A DNA stretch of 27,952 nt from Sperchopsis tessellata. Lineage: Eukaryota > Arthropoda > Insecta > Coleoptera > Hydrophilidae. The DNA lies in the NCBI GenBank assembly GCA_033557685.1, contig JAWQRN010000602.1, positions 1-27,952 of the forward strand, given 5' to 3'. How positions within the stretch are numbered: the first letter of the stretch is position 1; each line of letters opens with the position of its first letter. Below the pieces are notes generated by a model that was given only the letters and a program-made list of their open reading frames with translations, had not been told where the DNA came from and made no database searches. Below are positions 1 to 10,090 of the stretch, one piece after another. The translations under genes and the position numbers were made by a program.

Positions 1-711
1 TCCATGGTAATATGAAGGGATCCAATAAGATGCAAACTAACAGTCAACGATACACCAATATAGCAAGTACTCAAATTATGACGTTTGTTTTCGTGACATA
101 TTAGGAAAATATTAGTGAATATAACTGTTAATCTTTGTTCATTTTTGTTGTAGAATTTTGAGGGTGGGGTTCTTGGGGGCAATAATAAATGTCTCACCGG
201 TTGCATAACAATCTAAAATGTAATAGACTTCCAAGGTTATTATTTATATGAATGGAGTTTCCAGATGGAAACCGTGTAGAGGCTCCGAAAATCGCTAACG
301 TTTCGTCCATTATTGAAAGAGAAATCGATACTTTTTGTATGTAATCTACAATTGTAAATAGTAACAGTTTTTCAATAAGTAATTATGAATGTTTGTTAGT
401 ATTATAAGTAATGATTTTGTGTTAAAATTATGTTAAATATCGTTCTTTTACTATAATTTACGTTAGCAGGTTGCGCTTACTTTGTTCTGTATTTCTTAGT
501 TTGTGCGGGGTTTGTTAAGCGTCATTACCCTAGAAGTTTTTTCTCGAACTGGTTATATTTAAGACGAAGTCGGAGTTTGTTGTTACTGGTTGAAACACTT
601 TGAGAGGTTTATGATAAGGTGTGGTGGCTTTGTTAATTACATTATAATAGGTTAATATGTAGTGTTTTCTTGTTTATACTAACTAAATATATATATATAT
701 AATCACTCGAA
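1..711. other. AT-rich intergenic stretch, no gene seen
   Basis: No coding or RNA gene could be recognised on either strand. A short TA run lies near 686-702, just before the leader of RTE copy D begins. Nothing else stands out. Confidence 0.6.
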
Positions 712-978
712 TGAATTCCTTTCAGATATGTTGTGTAATAGCTCATCGGGAACCAACGGGATGCACAAAAATAAAGCGTAATAAAATCGCGGATGAGCGT
801 GCACAAGTCAAGCGTCTTTTCTTCAATAGCAGCAACTTATCGATGGGGCGTCCTTTCTCCATATTGGAGCGGTCGATATTAAACTTGTCAGCCCGCAGTA
901 ACACAGCGTAACTAGCGTAAGAAAGAAGCGGTTCTAAGAATCCGCGGAATATAAACTGATGTCAAACAATATTAAATG

Positions 979-1620
979 TGTGCAAAACTTCCGCACATTA
1001 TCTAACGAAGCGAAACAAATAGTTCCAGAAAATGAATTGGGAAAGATTCAAGGAGATTTTATAGGTCTGAGCGAAGTCAGAAGAAACGGGGAAGAGCTTA
1101 TTCAACTGCAAAGTAGAAATATGTGAACTACCAGGCCACTAACATTGGAAGAAATAGTGAATTTCGTTTCATGGTTCACAGAAGACTCAAATACCGAATA
1201 GTAAAGTTTGAAAGCAATCTAATAGAGTCCCAAAATAATAATAATAAATAATAACTCCAAATTCTGCAATTACATGCCCCACTAAGTAGCCATTCAGACG
1301 AGACGGTCTATGAATAGGTGGCATCTTCAAGTACTTAAGTACACATTTTAAGATCGTCTTAGGAGATTTTCAAGCTAAGGTAGGATAAAATCATCTAGAT
1401 CGGGTTGTATGTAGGTGCATTCGGTTTGGAAGAAGAAATAAACGAGTCAACACACTTAGAATTTGCAAAATAAATCATCTGTATATATCAAATGCCATGT
1501 TTGCTAAGGAAACATCACGTAAATAAACCTGGCAAGCCCCTAACAAAGCCAGGAATGAGATTAACTACATACGCACTAATAGAAAAGTTACCATACAAAA
1601 CTACACAGTTATCGCCGTTT
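979..1620 (+). pseudogene. RTE endonuclease domain relic (copy D)
   Basis: In shifting frames the strand encodes the blocks of an RTE apurinic endonuclease that nicks target DNA for reverse transcription. Near 1060-1105 it reads GLSEVRRNGEELIQLQ, which includes the catalytic E of the family. Near 1263-1316 it reads LQLHAPLSSHSDETVYE, matching the usual QVYAPTSSHSDEEV block. Near 1350-1380 it reads VLGDFQAKVG, matching GDFNAKVG with N changed to Q. Near 1410-1470 and 1480-1580 come the FG..E-NE and NAMF-K...R-WT..NKARNEINYI blocks. Frame changes and stops between the blocks show that it is not functional. The same domain occurs on the minus strand in copy C and, partly deleted, in copy B. Confidence 0.82.
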
Positions 1621-1699
1621 GATAGAATATCTTTAAATGTAAAATTAGACTAAAGTTAACTTCAGGAAGACGTTCCGCCAGTCTTACTCTAAGAAGTTA

Positions 1700-2555
1700 C
1701 ACATGGAAAAGCATCAGGGGAAGACTCACGGTTGACATGTTAAAAATTGCTGGAGGTGAGATATATACAATTCTGTCAAAACTGTATAAGTCATGCAGAG
1801 ACACAAAAGAGATACCAACGTCTTGGAACAATACATCAATTATTTTAATCGGTAAATAAGTAAATAAAAATAACCTGATAATTATCGTCCAATCACTCTC
1901 ACATCTTATCAACCCAAATAACAAGACTTTCGTTAAAGGATACATGCTGCAAGTATAACCTGTCACTATGCTGTGCTTTCGTAGACACTAGAAAGCACCT
2001 AAATCTGGCAAGACATCTGCAGTTATTAAAGGCTTGGTCAAAAATGGCATTCCATCTACTTACATACAGCTGATTCAGAATATCTATGAAAAGGCCTCAT
2101 CAAACGTTACATTACATAAAGAAACGGAAATTTTTGATAATCAAAATAGTGTTAGACAAAGAGACACCACATCGCCGAAGTTATTCAGTGTAGCTCTAGA
2201 GTATATGTTCCGGCAACTAGATTAGGAGCAAAAGGGCATACAAGTAAATGAAGAATATCTTAACCATTTTATATTTGCAGATGATATTGTGTTATTTGCA
2301 TATAAGTACTGCTGATCAGGATTCTGAATGTAAAGATATAGGCCTTAGGATTAATTTTAGTAAAACAGAACTAATTCTCAATGAGGTAGCTATATCAGCC
2401 AGTGGGTACATCGAGATTACACTAATCGAAACCGTAACATCATGCATGTATTGAGGTCAGCTCATAACGGTGGGTGGATATATTTCTTTAAAGATAGCGC
2501 TTGCATAGAGTACAACTGGACGTCTAAGCAACATATTTAAATCGCAGATGCGTTT
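1700..2555 (+). pseudogene. RTE reverse transcriptase relic (copy D)
   Basis: The region carries the ordered blocks of a non-LTR RT. Around 1714-1850 it reads SGEDS...TVDMLKIAGGEIY and then an IPTSWN...SIILI block, the RT N-terminal part. The 2034-2225 stretch encodes the block before the palm and the RQRDTTSPKLFS box, where RQGD-SP is usual, so a G and a D are altered. The catalytic FADD lies at 2274-2285, followed by INFSKTELILNE, the thumb-proximal box with K and T conserved. A TAG stop splits the protein at 2223-2225, and a deletion after FADD removes about 15 codons relative to copy B. The C-terminal thumb is recognisable as GRLSNIFKSQMRL up to about 2555, where the TA microsatellite begins. 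Confidence 0.83.
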
Positions 2556-2558
2556 GTG

Positions 2559-2563
<5 letters not shown>

Positions 2564-2612
<49 letters not shown>
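2564..2612. repeat. (TA)n microsatellite, about 49 bp
   Basis: Uninterrupted TA dinucleotide run. It directly abuts the 3' break of RTE copy D, so it marks or caused the loss of that element's end. Confidence 0.98.
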
Positions 2613-2616
<4 letters not shown>

Positions 2617-4329
2617 CATAAGCTAACTAATTATCACGGGTAGTTTCAATCTAGCTTAGTTCGTTTTCATTCATAGAATGTTTTATTTCCATTGTTCCTG
2701 TGAATAATGTTCTTTTTGATGGTATAGTTGTATATTCAAACGCACAAAACTACATGTTTTTTTAAGTATTAGTTTGAAGAAATTGAATATTTCCCAGTAT
2801 ATAATAACGTGGAATGGAAGACTGAAAAACGTTTGTTTAACTTAAAATAATGTCGATGAACTTCTCTACCTTATAAATACAATTTTACATGTTAAAATAA
2901 ATAAAAGGATGTACTTATTTGATGTATACTCAAAACATTATAACATAAATACTGACTTAAATCTGCTACAGTTTTGCATAAATTAGTTGTATTTGCTTAC
3001 AAAGTTCTAATTGACAATTATTATTATTTACAAGGAATAATCAAAGCAAATATCATTGAAATTTAGTTCAAACATATGCATTCTACGGAATATAGCGCTT
3101 TTGAGTATCATAACCAACGTTATTTTACATACAAGTACAAGTTGCCATAAATTATGAATATACGAGTAATATATTATTGAAGCATTCTCAAACTTTATAA
3201 ATTTGAAGTACTATTTAAACATTAAACCAAATTATACATTTTCAAATATTTCTGCGTTGTTGGGAATGCGATGAATGTATATGATGTTAATATCTAGCTC
3301 AGGGTCTGTTACTAAGAAGAACACAGAAACGTAAAACTGCAAAAGACAATTAAATGAATAATTATTAATCTCATTTATTATTTCGTACTGCTTGTACACA
3401 GCGGGTGTTCTGTGAACTAGATATCGTAGAATGTCATTCTAAAGCATAATTAATACTAATGGAAACTGAGACATCCATTCATACCGCCCTACTGCAGTAA
3501 ATAACTTAATAACAGTCGAAGCCAATTTTCTAGGGACAGCGTAGAAATAATATGGTACTGCACTTCCTACACCGGAAACGCTTTAACGAATACCAATTAA
3601 GGAACTGAAGAGCATGTCCGATAAAGAAGCGATATCTAGAAACGGCCAATAGTAAACATTTCGAAAATAATTAAGTAAAAATCTTTTAAAGAATAAATAA
3701 GCGACATTTCGCTCCATCTCAGATAAGCGACTGCAATATTTTAACAAACGGAAGTTCAGTTTAACGACCTCACCTGGCCAAAGAACACTTTTTTGACTCC
3801 AGTATTTATAATATTGTTTTTGAATGCCCATTAGCGACGCCTTGTTAAATAAATTTAAGTGCTGGTTTAATTATCACTTTTACTTACATTTTAAAGACAA
3901 ACAAACTGCTTGGATATTATGCGCTTGCTTAATTTATTTACTTGGACGCTATTATTGTAAATTTGGAATTTGAACTTATTACTTTTAGAATTAAAATTAT
4001 TAACTAAGAATATTGTTAGGAATATAAGTCACAATCTGTCCGTATATACCACATAGATTTTTATGTAAATTAAAATGCACTACACAGACATTTTAGAAAG
4101 TAACACACATCACTATGTCTTCATCACAATAGCCTCTTTTTAAACTCTACTGCAAAATCTCTTTCTGAATTCCACACTTACAACCAGCATTATGTGATAT
4201 TCCGGTATTCAGATACTGATCTACGAAATCTCTTAAAACTTCTCTAAAAAGTCAACCACTTCGGTTGTATGCATAACTATGCTGTTATTTATATAACAAT
4301 GCATTAATCTCCTTGAGATTTTTGAAGTA
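2613..4329. other. AT-rich stretch, no gene recognised
   Basis: Low-complexity AT-rich sequence. An open frame of 82 codons on the minus strand (3583-3831) begins with ATG but matches no family I know and has no supporting neighbours, so I treat it as chance. Nothing else is supportable here. The stretch does not contain the upstream part of the LINE that begins at 6981. Confidence 0.55.
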
Positions 4330-4354
4330 AGATATATAAAGAAAATGATTTTTG

Positions 4355-4390
4355 ATAAGCTTTCGGCCGATATCCTTCGGCCATCATGAG
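4355..4390 (-). ncRNA. Hammerhead-type ribozyme core in Penelope pseudo-LTR
   Basis: On the minus strand the first core box reads CTCATGA (plus 4384-4390), one base off the consensus CTGATGA. It is followed by a perfect 6-bp stem II, GGCCGA pairing with TCGGCC (plus 4377-4382 and 4365-4370), and then the second core box GAAA (plus 4361-4364). This order and spacing are those of hammerhead ribozymes, which are known in Penelope-like elements, often with a very short helix III. I could not fix helix III or the cleavage site unambiguously, and the G-to-C change in the first box should reduce or abolish cleavage. The call is of a ribozyme relic. Confidence 0.72.
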
Positions 4391-4510
4391 ATCGGCTAGT
4401 CAGAGACATAGCGAGCGAATGACTTACGTTGGTCAAGTGATGGACTTATATATTCTCTGCTACTTTACACTGCATGGTGTAAGAGTACGGTGTGATTGGC
4501 GTATTCAGTT
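4357..4510 (-). repeat. Penelope pseudo-LTR, downstream copy
   Basis: Direct repeat of 6785-6929, with long identical blocks such as the segment around GACTTATATATTCTCTGC and TTTACACTGCATGGTG. This copy keeps the full ribozyme segment (4361-4390) but lacks the extra block of about 17 bases that the upstream copy has after CATGGTG. On the minus strand it lies after the coding region and so acts as the 3' repeat. Confidence 0.9.
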
Positions 4511-4574
4511 TTGGGGTCGTGTCCTATTGATATCGTGCATGTTTACGCCTGAAACTAGGTTTACCAATGATTGG

Positions 4575-6625
4575 CTTCCACGTAGAAGGTAAACGCAAAT
4601 CATCATCTCGGGCACAATTCGGCACTTTTCAATTTCCACAGCTTTCAGTAAAGTTTCTGTGTTTTAAGTATATTTCAAGCGAAATTGTTTTTGTGTCCTG
4701 CAAGTTTATTCTGTACCCGGTATTGTGTATTGAGCTAGAGCAGATGATACTTCTAATCTCTTTATTGCCAATTCGAATTTCTTTACACGGGTTGAGATAC
4801 GACGAATTGTTTGTCCGATGTAGGTCCTTTCACAATCGAAGCAGGACACAGCATACACTCCTTGATCTTCTAGAGGGATTGTGACCTTCGGCGTTCTAAG
4901 AAGGTTTCCAATTTTCATATTTGTTCAGAATGTAGTTTTTATGTTAAATTGCCGTAGGATATTCGAAGCTCTGTCAGTAGTTCCTTTAATGTAGGGTAAG
5001 ACCACTGCTGCGGAAGGTTTTTCTTCTTCTCTCTCAATACGGCGATCTTCATTAATGACTCGTTGTATGGACGTTTCTTTATAGTCATTTAGCAAAAATA
5101 TTTTCTTCCGGGTTTCCATGCGTCGGACAAGGTTTTAGCACTTATTCAGTACCGATTGTAGTTACGCTGGGTGGTGGTGCGATTTTTCATTTAGGTACCG
5201 GATCGTGTGTTGGTTTTCTGTACACTGTGAGGACCAGTGTTCCGATCTGTTTCTTGGTTAAGAGGACATCAAGGAATGTCAGTCGGTTGTTTTCTTCGAT
5301 ATCCATGGTAAATTTGATCTTTCTATGCTGCGAGTTGAGGTCTCCAAGAAAGCGATGTAGTTCTTCAATTCCATGTGGTCATACCACTAGTGTGTCGTAC
5401 ACGAATCTGAAGGTTAAAGAAGTCAGTTTGTAGAGCTGTTTCTACGAAGGAGTTTATGTATATGTTCGCCAGAGCTGGTGATAGTGGGGAGCCCATGGAA
5501 GCACCTTCAACTTGTTTGTAACGCTGGCTATTGTATATGAAATATGTATTGTTCATGCAGTGTTGTGTCGGGTTAACTATGTGTTCAGGTATGTTCATTT
5601 GTGTAGTAACTCGATGGTCTCCGTTACCGAAATATTTGTGAAAAGCGAAACAAAGTCAAAGCTTACTAACAAGTCCGTAGGCTTCAATTTTAAGGGATGG
5701 TTGACCTCGAGGATATGTTGGGAATCCCTTACGAAAGATTTGGTGTTTTCGGCATGTGGCTGGAGTTGAGATGCTAGAAACCGGGCTACGTTCTCTAGTG
5801 GGGATCCAATAGAGCTCACTATAGGCCTTCGTGGTACGTCGGCCTTGTGGATCATTGGTAGACCGTATAGTTTTGGGCATTTGGAAGACCTCTCTCTGGG
5901 AATAATTCGATTCTATAATGTTTCCGGGATTGGTGATGCTTTTATTTTATTCCTTGTTGATTTTTTCCAGGTAGGTGGTTGGATCCGATTCTATGGACTT
6001 GTATGATTAGTCGCTAAAGATGTCTGTCATCTTCTTATGGTAGTCTTCCGTATTTATCACAACTGTTGCATTTCCTTTATCTGCAGGTAGTGCTGTAACA
6101 GACCAGATTTTTCTTTTGAAAGGTTCTGTTTCAGTGGTTTAGATGAATGAAGTATTCGTCAAATTTCTTGTCGGGCTATTTCAGCTTTTTCTTTTGGTTC
6201 TAGGGGCGGTTCGATTCTTGTAATTATAGTTTCCGCTGGAATACGTTTGAGAGCGATTGCAAAATTTAAACCTTTCGATAGAGCAGACGTACTGTGTATA
6301 TCGAGGACGATTATGGAAAGGTTGTGCACTGTATTACTAGGGTTGTGTTCATGTAATTGCGGTGTTTGTTTATTGTATAGTTTGTTAAATTTCTCCACGT
6401 TTGTCCGAGTCGTTTTTTCTCTTATGAAGGCAGCGTGGTCGTGTACCATCTGGTCTATTTTGTCCCACATAATCCAGTGGGTAGTGTTCCCGAGTTGTAG
6501 GTGGATGTCCACCAAATGGCGGTCGGTGTAGGAGAAAGGCTGGTTCTTGTTAGGATCCTCCGTGTAAATTGGTTGTCTGTGTGGTGTTGGAGTTTCATGC
6601 GGGTATGTACTAGCAGCGAAGTAAG
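4575..6625 (-). pseudogene. Penelope polyprotein relic: RT plus GIY-YIG endonuclease
   Basis: Read from 6625 down, the N-terminal part is open at 6515-6159. The RT begins with the RPIVSSIGSPLENVARFLA box (about 5830-5775), then the catalytic SFDFVSLFTNI box (D near 5655), then GASMGSPLSPALANIYI (about 5502-5452). After a frameshift comes the active site, which reads FVYD at 5394-5405 where a YVDD-type box is expected, followed by GIEELHRFLGDLNSQH and a TFLDVL box near 5290. The connector LPYIKGTTDRASNIL (near 5000) leads into the GIY-YIG domain, GVY...TYIGQT...R, at about 4861-4785. A weakened C-terminal nuclease block follows to about 4575. The protein would copy RNA at nicked DNA ends. Stops, frameshifts and the lost active-site D make it non-functional. 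Confidence 0.88.
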
Positions 6626-6714
6626 AAAGTTAATTTGCAGAGCAATTTCTGATTCTTGACTAGCAGTCGTTCGTAGTTCTTGACAGTTTTCATTGTATCC
6701 TCCCCGTTGGATAT

Positions 6715-6762
6715 GTTGGTACGAATGCTTTCGTGGGTGTAGTATGGAGAAGACGATTTTCT
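6715..6762. repeat. Inverted repeat arm, Penelope 5' leader
   Basis: This 48-base segment reappears in reverse complement at 6933-6980 with few mismatches; both contain the GGTACG.ATGCTTTCGTGGG block. The arms flank the upstream pseudo-LTR. An inverted partial copy of the leader at the 5' end is a known trait of Penelope-like insertions. Confidence 0.85.
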
Positions 6763-6784
6763 TGTTTTATCCCATGTAAGTGGT

Positions 6785-6929
6785 AAGCTTTCGGCCGATA
6801 GTCAGACACATAGCGAGCGAATGACTGAAATTGGTAAACTTGATGGACTTATATATTCTCTGCTACTTTACACTGCATGGTGATTGGTGAGTTTGGTGTA
6901 AGAGTGCGTTATGATTGGCGTATTCTGTT
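6785..6929 (-). repeat. Penelope pseudo-LTR, upstream copy with ribozyme deletion
   Basis: Matches 4357-4510 along nearly its whole length. A block of about 23 bases is missing after TCGGCCGATA, which removes half of stem II and the first hammerhead core box, so only the GAAA side remains (plus 6789-6798). It has an extra block with GATTGGTGAGTTTG that the downstream copy lacks. The two repeats are therefore diverged and unlikely to have arisen in the same recent insertion. Confidence 0.88.
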
Positions 6930-6932
6930 ACT

Positions 6933-6980
6933 CGAAAATCATTTTCTCCATACTTCACCCACGAAAGCATCCGTACCAAC
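6933..6980. repeat. Inverted repeat arm at outer edge of Penelope element
   Basis: Partner of 6715-6762. It forms the outer 5' border of the element, and the next base starts the LINE relic in the opposite orientation. An open frame runs across this border (6911-7174), but its first part is transposon leader and should not be read as LINE protein. Confidence 0.85.
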
Positions 6981-7370
6981 ACATAGTTTTAGCTTTTTAT
7001 AGGTCATATGTGCAGTCTCTTATTGATTTTGGATCATCATTTTATGGATCATCTAGTAAGTGCCATTTACAAAAATTAAATATCATTCAAAATAAATGTT
7101 TAAGTCTTGGATATATGAAAAGCACTCCGATAGATGTATTTTTTGGCAGAATCGTGCGTAATGCCATTGCATGAAAGATGATCACACCTAGGTGAAAATA
7201 TAACATTTCCTTATTTTCTAAAAAGTCTCCATGTTGAAACACATTACATGAGCTCTCAGTACTAGTTCTAACTAGTTCTTATTGGAGGTTAAAACAAACC
7301 CCTCTGTTAGTAGATTGTTATTTAAATGTTACGAATTTTAAAAGGAGCGTCTTTTCATCTAAGATTGCAA
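6981..7370 (+). pseudogene. LINE reverse transcriptase C-terminal relic
   Basis: The frame reads HIVLAFYRSYVQSLIDFG, then SSFYGSSSKCHLQKLN and IIQNKCLSLGYMKSTPIDV. These are the thumb-region blocks found after the RT palm in insect I- and jockey-like LINEs, where LDYGS.VYGSA...L..LD.IQN is usual. A stop at 7172-7174 and weak similarity beyond show decay. The catalytic palm with its FADD box is absent because the copy is 5'-truncated. Confidence 0.82.
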
Positions 7371-7529
7371 TTAACTTTATTCCCAATTTTAATATGTATG
7401 AGCAGGAAATAAAAACATCATATTCCAGATTATTCCAAAATTCCTGCAAATTATAGACAACAACTTTTTTGGTTTGACATATTCTCAATGTGATATGATA
7501 ACAAAATGATTTTCACCGATTAATCTAAA

Positions 7530-7948
7530 TTTAAAGTTGGATGTGCTATATACAACGCCGAAAACGGAGACTTTTGTCAGTGGAGGCTACCTGCTGAGGC
7601 ATCTATATTATACCACCGAATTATACACAATTAAAAATGCTTTATCTTATATTCATGAACTCATACGAGAAATATATCATATTAACTGATTGCAAAAGCG
7701 CAGTATCTAAATTGGAGTCGCTTGATTTGTCGTTAACTAATAACTATTTGGTGAAGGAGATAGCTTCTTTGTACTATGAACTTGGTAAAACAAAAAAGGT
7801 AATTATTGTATGGATAAAGGGGCATGCAGGAGTCGATGGCAATAAGAGGGTAGACTTACTGGCTAAGGAAGCTACTAAGTTTGGTAATGTGGTAGAGAGT
7901 AGACAAGATGTATATAAAGTTATACAAAGAAATAATTTCCAGAAATGA
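7530..7948 (+). pseudogene. LINE RNase H domain relic
   Basis: RNase H of a LINE, which degrades the RNA strand of the cDNA hybrid. Visible blocks are VGCAIYN at about 7537, YTTELYTIKNAL (with the catalytic E) at about 7608-7645, LTDCKSAVSKLE (catalytic D) at about 7683-7718, and VWIKGHAGVDGNKRVDLLAKEA (H, then the last D) at about 7807-7875. The order and spacing are those of the family. The first part is in a different frame from the second, so at least one frameshift separates the E block from the D block. The downstream 103-codon frame is open to 7948. Confidence 0.88.
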
Positions 7949-8044
7949 AACAAAAGTTATAAAGGTAGTATTGTGGATTCATATTATAAGTCAATTCATA
8001 TAAATATTCCTAAGAAGACATGGTAGCAAGGAATCAATAGCAAA

Positions 8045-8334
8045 AAAATCGTGAGCGTTTTATGTAGAATGAGATCCTATCATGGTAAATTCCCAGCACA
8101 CTTACATAATATTGGCTTGCTCAATTTTGATAGATGTAACTGCGGAAACTCAGTGAGTCTAGAACTCTTAATTTTGGAGTGCGAAATGAATGTAAGAAAT
8201 ATAAACAATTTATTTGATGAATTAAATAATGTCGGAGTGAATATGCCAATAAATCTGTAATCGCTATTGGCCACAAACAAGTTACAAATATACGTTTCAT
8301 TATATAGCCATTTAACAAGATCAGGAATACATAT
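8045..8334 (+). pseudogene. LINE C-terminal zinc-knuckle segment
   Basis: The frame reads VLCRMRSYHGKFPAHLHNIG, then a C.CG...E.LILEC block (near 8131-8190). This is the CCHC-like tail seen after RNase H in I- and R1-type LINEs, where the usual pattern is C.CG..-EH...C. The final LLATNKLQIYVSLYSH block runs to the stop near 8334 and is followed within a few bases by the TAAA tail. A stop codon lies at 8258-8260 before the last block. This anchors the 3' end of the element. Confidence 0.8.
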
Positions 8335-8352
8335 TTAAAATAAATAAATAAA

Positions 8353-10090
8353 TGGGATTTGTTATTTAACTAAAAATTTTCATTTTAATAATATTTTAAT
8401 CGGAATTTACAAATGTGAAAAGGTTCATATAAAACTAGACTGGCAGATTGGTAATTCCAAGTGCCCTAAACACAAATACCAAACCAAACATACCATAACA
8501 CAACATTTTCTTTTGACTAATATCAAATGAATTGTCTACGTTAAAAGCAACTGGTAATATGACTTCAACGCATTAGTCTCAAATAACCTGCAAAATAAAA
8601 AGTTAATTGATAAGTTCTGAAAACAGAATTAAAGTCTGACCCCAAATATGCAATTCCGGGTACTAGCAGTACGTGTTATCCAAGGGTTGTCGCCATTCGC
8701 TATTGATAGGTATTCTCAAAAACTAATTAATAAAAGTAAGTACAGAATAGGCTTATTATAATTTTTTTAAAATAGCTATTAGATTGTTCTACTAATATCA
8801 TTACTATCGGTTAGATAGTTTAATAGATAACAAATAAAAGCAACCCATATTAGAAGCAAACAAGAAGGACATGTTTATTAGATAAGATAATAACTAGAAT
8901 AAAGCGCAAGTAATATTATTTGATAAGGCCATAGTTTAAAATTACTAATGGAACAAGAATAAAATACGTAATGGCCTATATGTTTTTTCCATCGATTTTA
9001 ATGTCTAGACATGTTAATTATTACAGCTTTACGATTTCCAAAACATTTACAACGCAAGAACGATTTCACCTATTCGATCAAATACCTTTTAAGGTAAACT
9101 TTTTTGTATAATCTTCCTCATTAAGTTTCAATTAGCTAACTGTTCACTTACCTAATTTGTCGCAATTGTCAGAGAATGGCAATTTCCACTGTTTTACTTT
9201 CAAATAATTGATTGCGAATATTGAAGAATCATTAAAGATTAACCTAAAATATGCAGAACAGGTGCAGTAATTCGCAGATGAATTCTGTACATGTACATTG
9301 GCTCGACTAATCACCTCTATTGCCCATATACACCAACAGATCGGACTCTGTTTAGAATTCTACAGGAGCGCGCGTGAAGATAAGTAAAATAGAAGTGAAG
9401 TCAACGGACTGACCGCTTAGCTCGTCCCTGCTGATGGTGTCTGACGTCATTTGGTAAAACTTGAACCTTTGAGGAATCAGTAAGTGGTTTAATCACGTGC
9501 GTTCCTAAAAAATGTTGTTTATGGAAAATTTGACAATCTCCTCTCAAATGTGTAAGCTCTCTCGTGCGTGACCCCTTTCCGATGGAATGAATGAAAGAGA
9601 GTATATATCTATAGTTTAATACTAAAATTCATTGTCTACTAAAGACAAACATTTTGTAGAATAAATTTGCCATTATTATTTCCAACCATGGTATTGTAGC
9701 ATATTACAAAAGGTCCAGGATGGTGTAACTAATGCTACAAAGTATTTTGAATCATTAATGTAGCTCAATTACAATATGCTTTACTTGATGAATTCGATAA
9801 TTATTGTTCAGTAAAATTCTTTCTTTTTTCCAAATCAGTTTTTAATTTTGAATAATTTTTCCATAATCTCCTCCTTCAACATCCAACAAAACCGTTTAGA
9901 GTGTTTTGACCTTTTCGGTGGTTGAAAGCCTATTTTATATATACTGTAACGGTCCTAGTGATATATCCTAGTCATTGTCCCTGTAATTGTCCGCCCAACG
10001 CAGCCAAATTTTCAGTAAAAATTTATTTGCTGTCAATTCGTAATGCTAATTTTCAAGTCACATACTGAATTTATTAGCAATAATAGAGAT
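8353..10090. other. Intergenic, no gene recognised
   Basis: Mostly AT-rich sequence. A slightly GC-richer patch lies around 9290-9480, with no coding or RNA gene structure that I can recognise. No transposon motif was found. Confidence 0.5.

Larger units (their letters stand above)
712..2561 (+). mobile_element. RTE-clade non-LTR retrotransposon, copy D (degenerate)
   Basis: This is a decayed LINE with, in order, a 5' leader (about 715-975), an apurinic-type endonuclease (about 979-1620) and a reverse transcriptase (about 1700-2555). The endonuclease reads like the family known from BovB/RTE elements and from the RTE-derived domain of ruminant CFDP2 (bucentaur). The RT retains FADD at 2274-2285. 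The leader aligns with the leader of copy C on the other strand (about 26250-26450), including the shared stretch before CTY/CVQ at the endonuclease start. Compared with copies B and C, the linker between endonuclease and RT is mostly deleted, and about 40 bases are missing just after FADD. The element stops at a TA microsatellite, so its 3' end is lost. Clade assignment is from recognised motifs and is fairly secure; activity is excluded by many stops and frameshifts. Confidence 0.85.
4330..6980 (-). mobile_element. Penelope-like element, nearly full-length but inactive
   Basis: On the minus strand the order is: inverted 5' extension (6933-6980), pseudo-LTR (6785-6929), 5' leader, coding region with RT and GIY-YIG endonuclease (about 6625-4575), then a second pseudo-LTR (4510-4357) containing a hammerhead-type motif, ending near 4330. 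Direct repeats called pseudo-LTRs, an RT related to telomerase, a GIY-YIG nuclease and hammerhead ribozymes in the repeats are established hallmarks of Penelope-like elements, and all four are visible here. The coding region is broken by several stops and frameshifts, and the RT active site is changed. Its 5' extension abuts the LINE relic at 6981. I found no target-site duplication by eye. Confidence 0.9.
6981..8352 (+). mobile_element. I/R1/LOA-type LINE, 5'-truncated 3' part
   Basis: The region encodes the end of the RT thumb, an RNase H domain, a C-terminal zinc-knuckle segment and a TAAA-repeat tail (about 8337-8352). RNase H downstream of RT is typical of the I, R1, LOA and related LINE groups; I cannot choose between them. 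The 5' border coincides with the outer edge of the Penelope element, so the missing upstream portion was either never copied or was removed there. Stops and frameshifts are spread along the length, so it is dead. Confidence 0.85.

Noticed and set aside
3583..3831. 82-codon minus-strand frame as a gene
   Set aside because: No recognised motif, no partner genes and composition like the surrounding DNA.
4567..4884. Plus-strand 105-codon frame
   Set aside because: Antisense of the Penelope GIY-YIG endonuclease.
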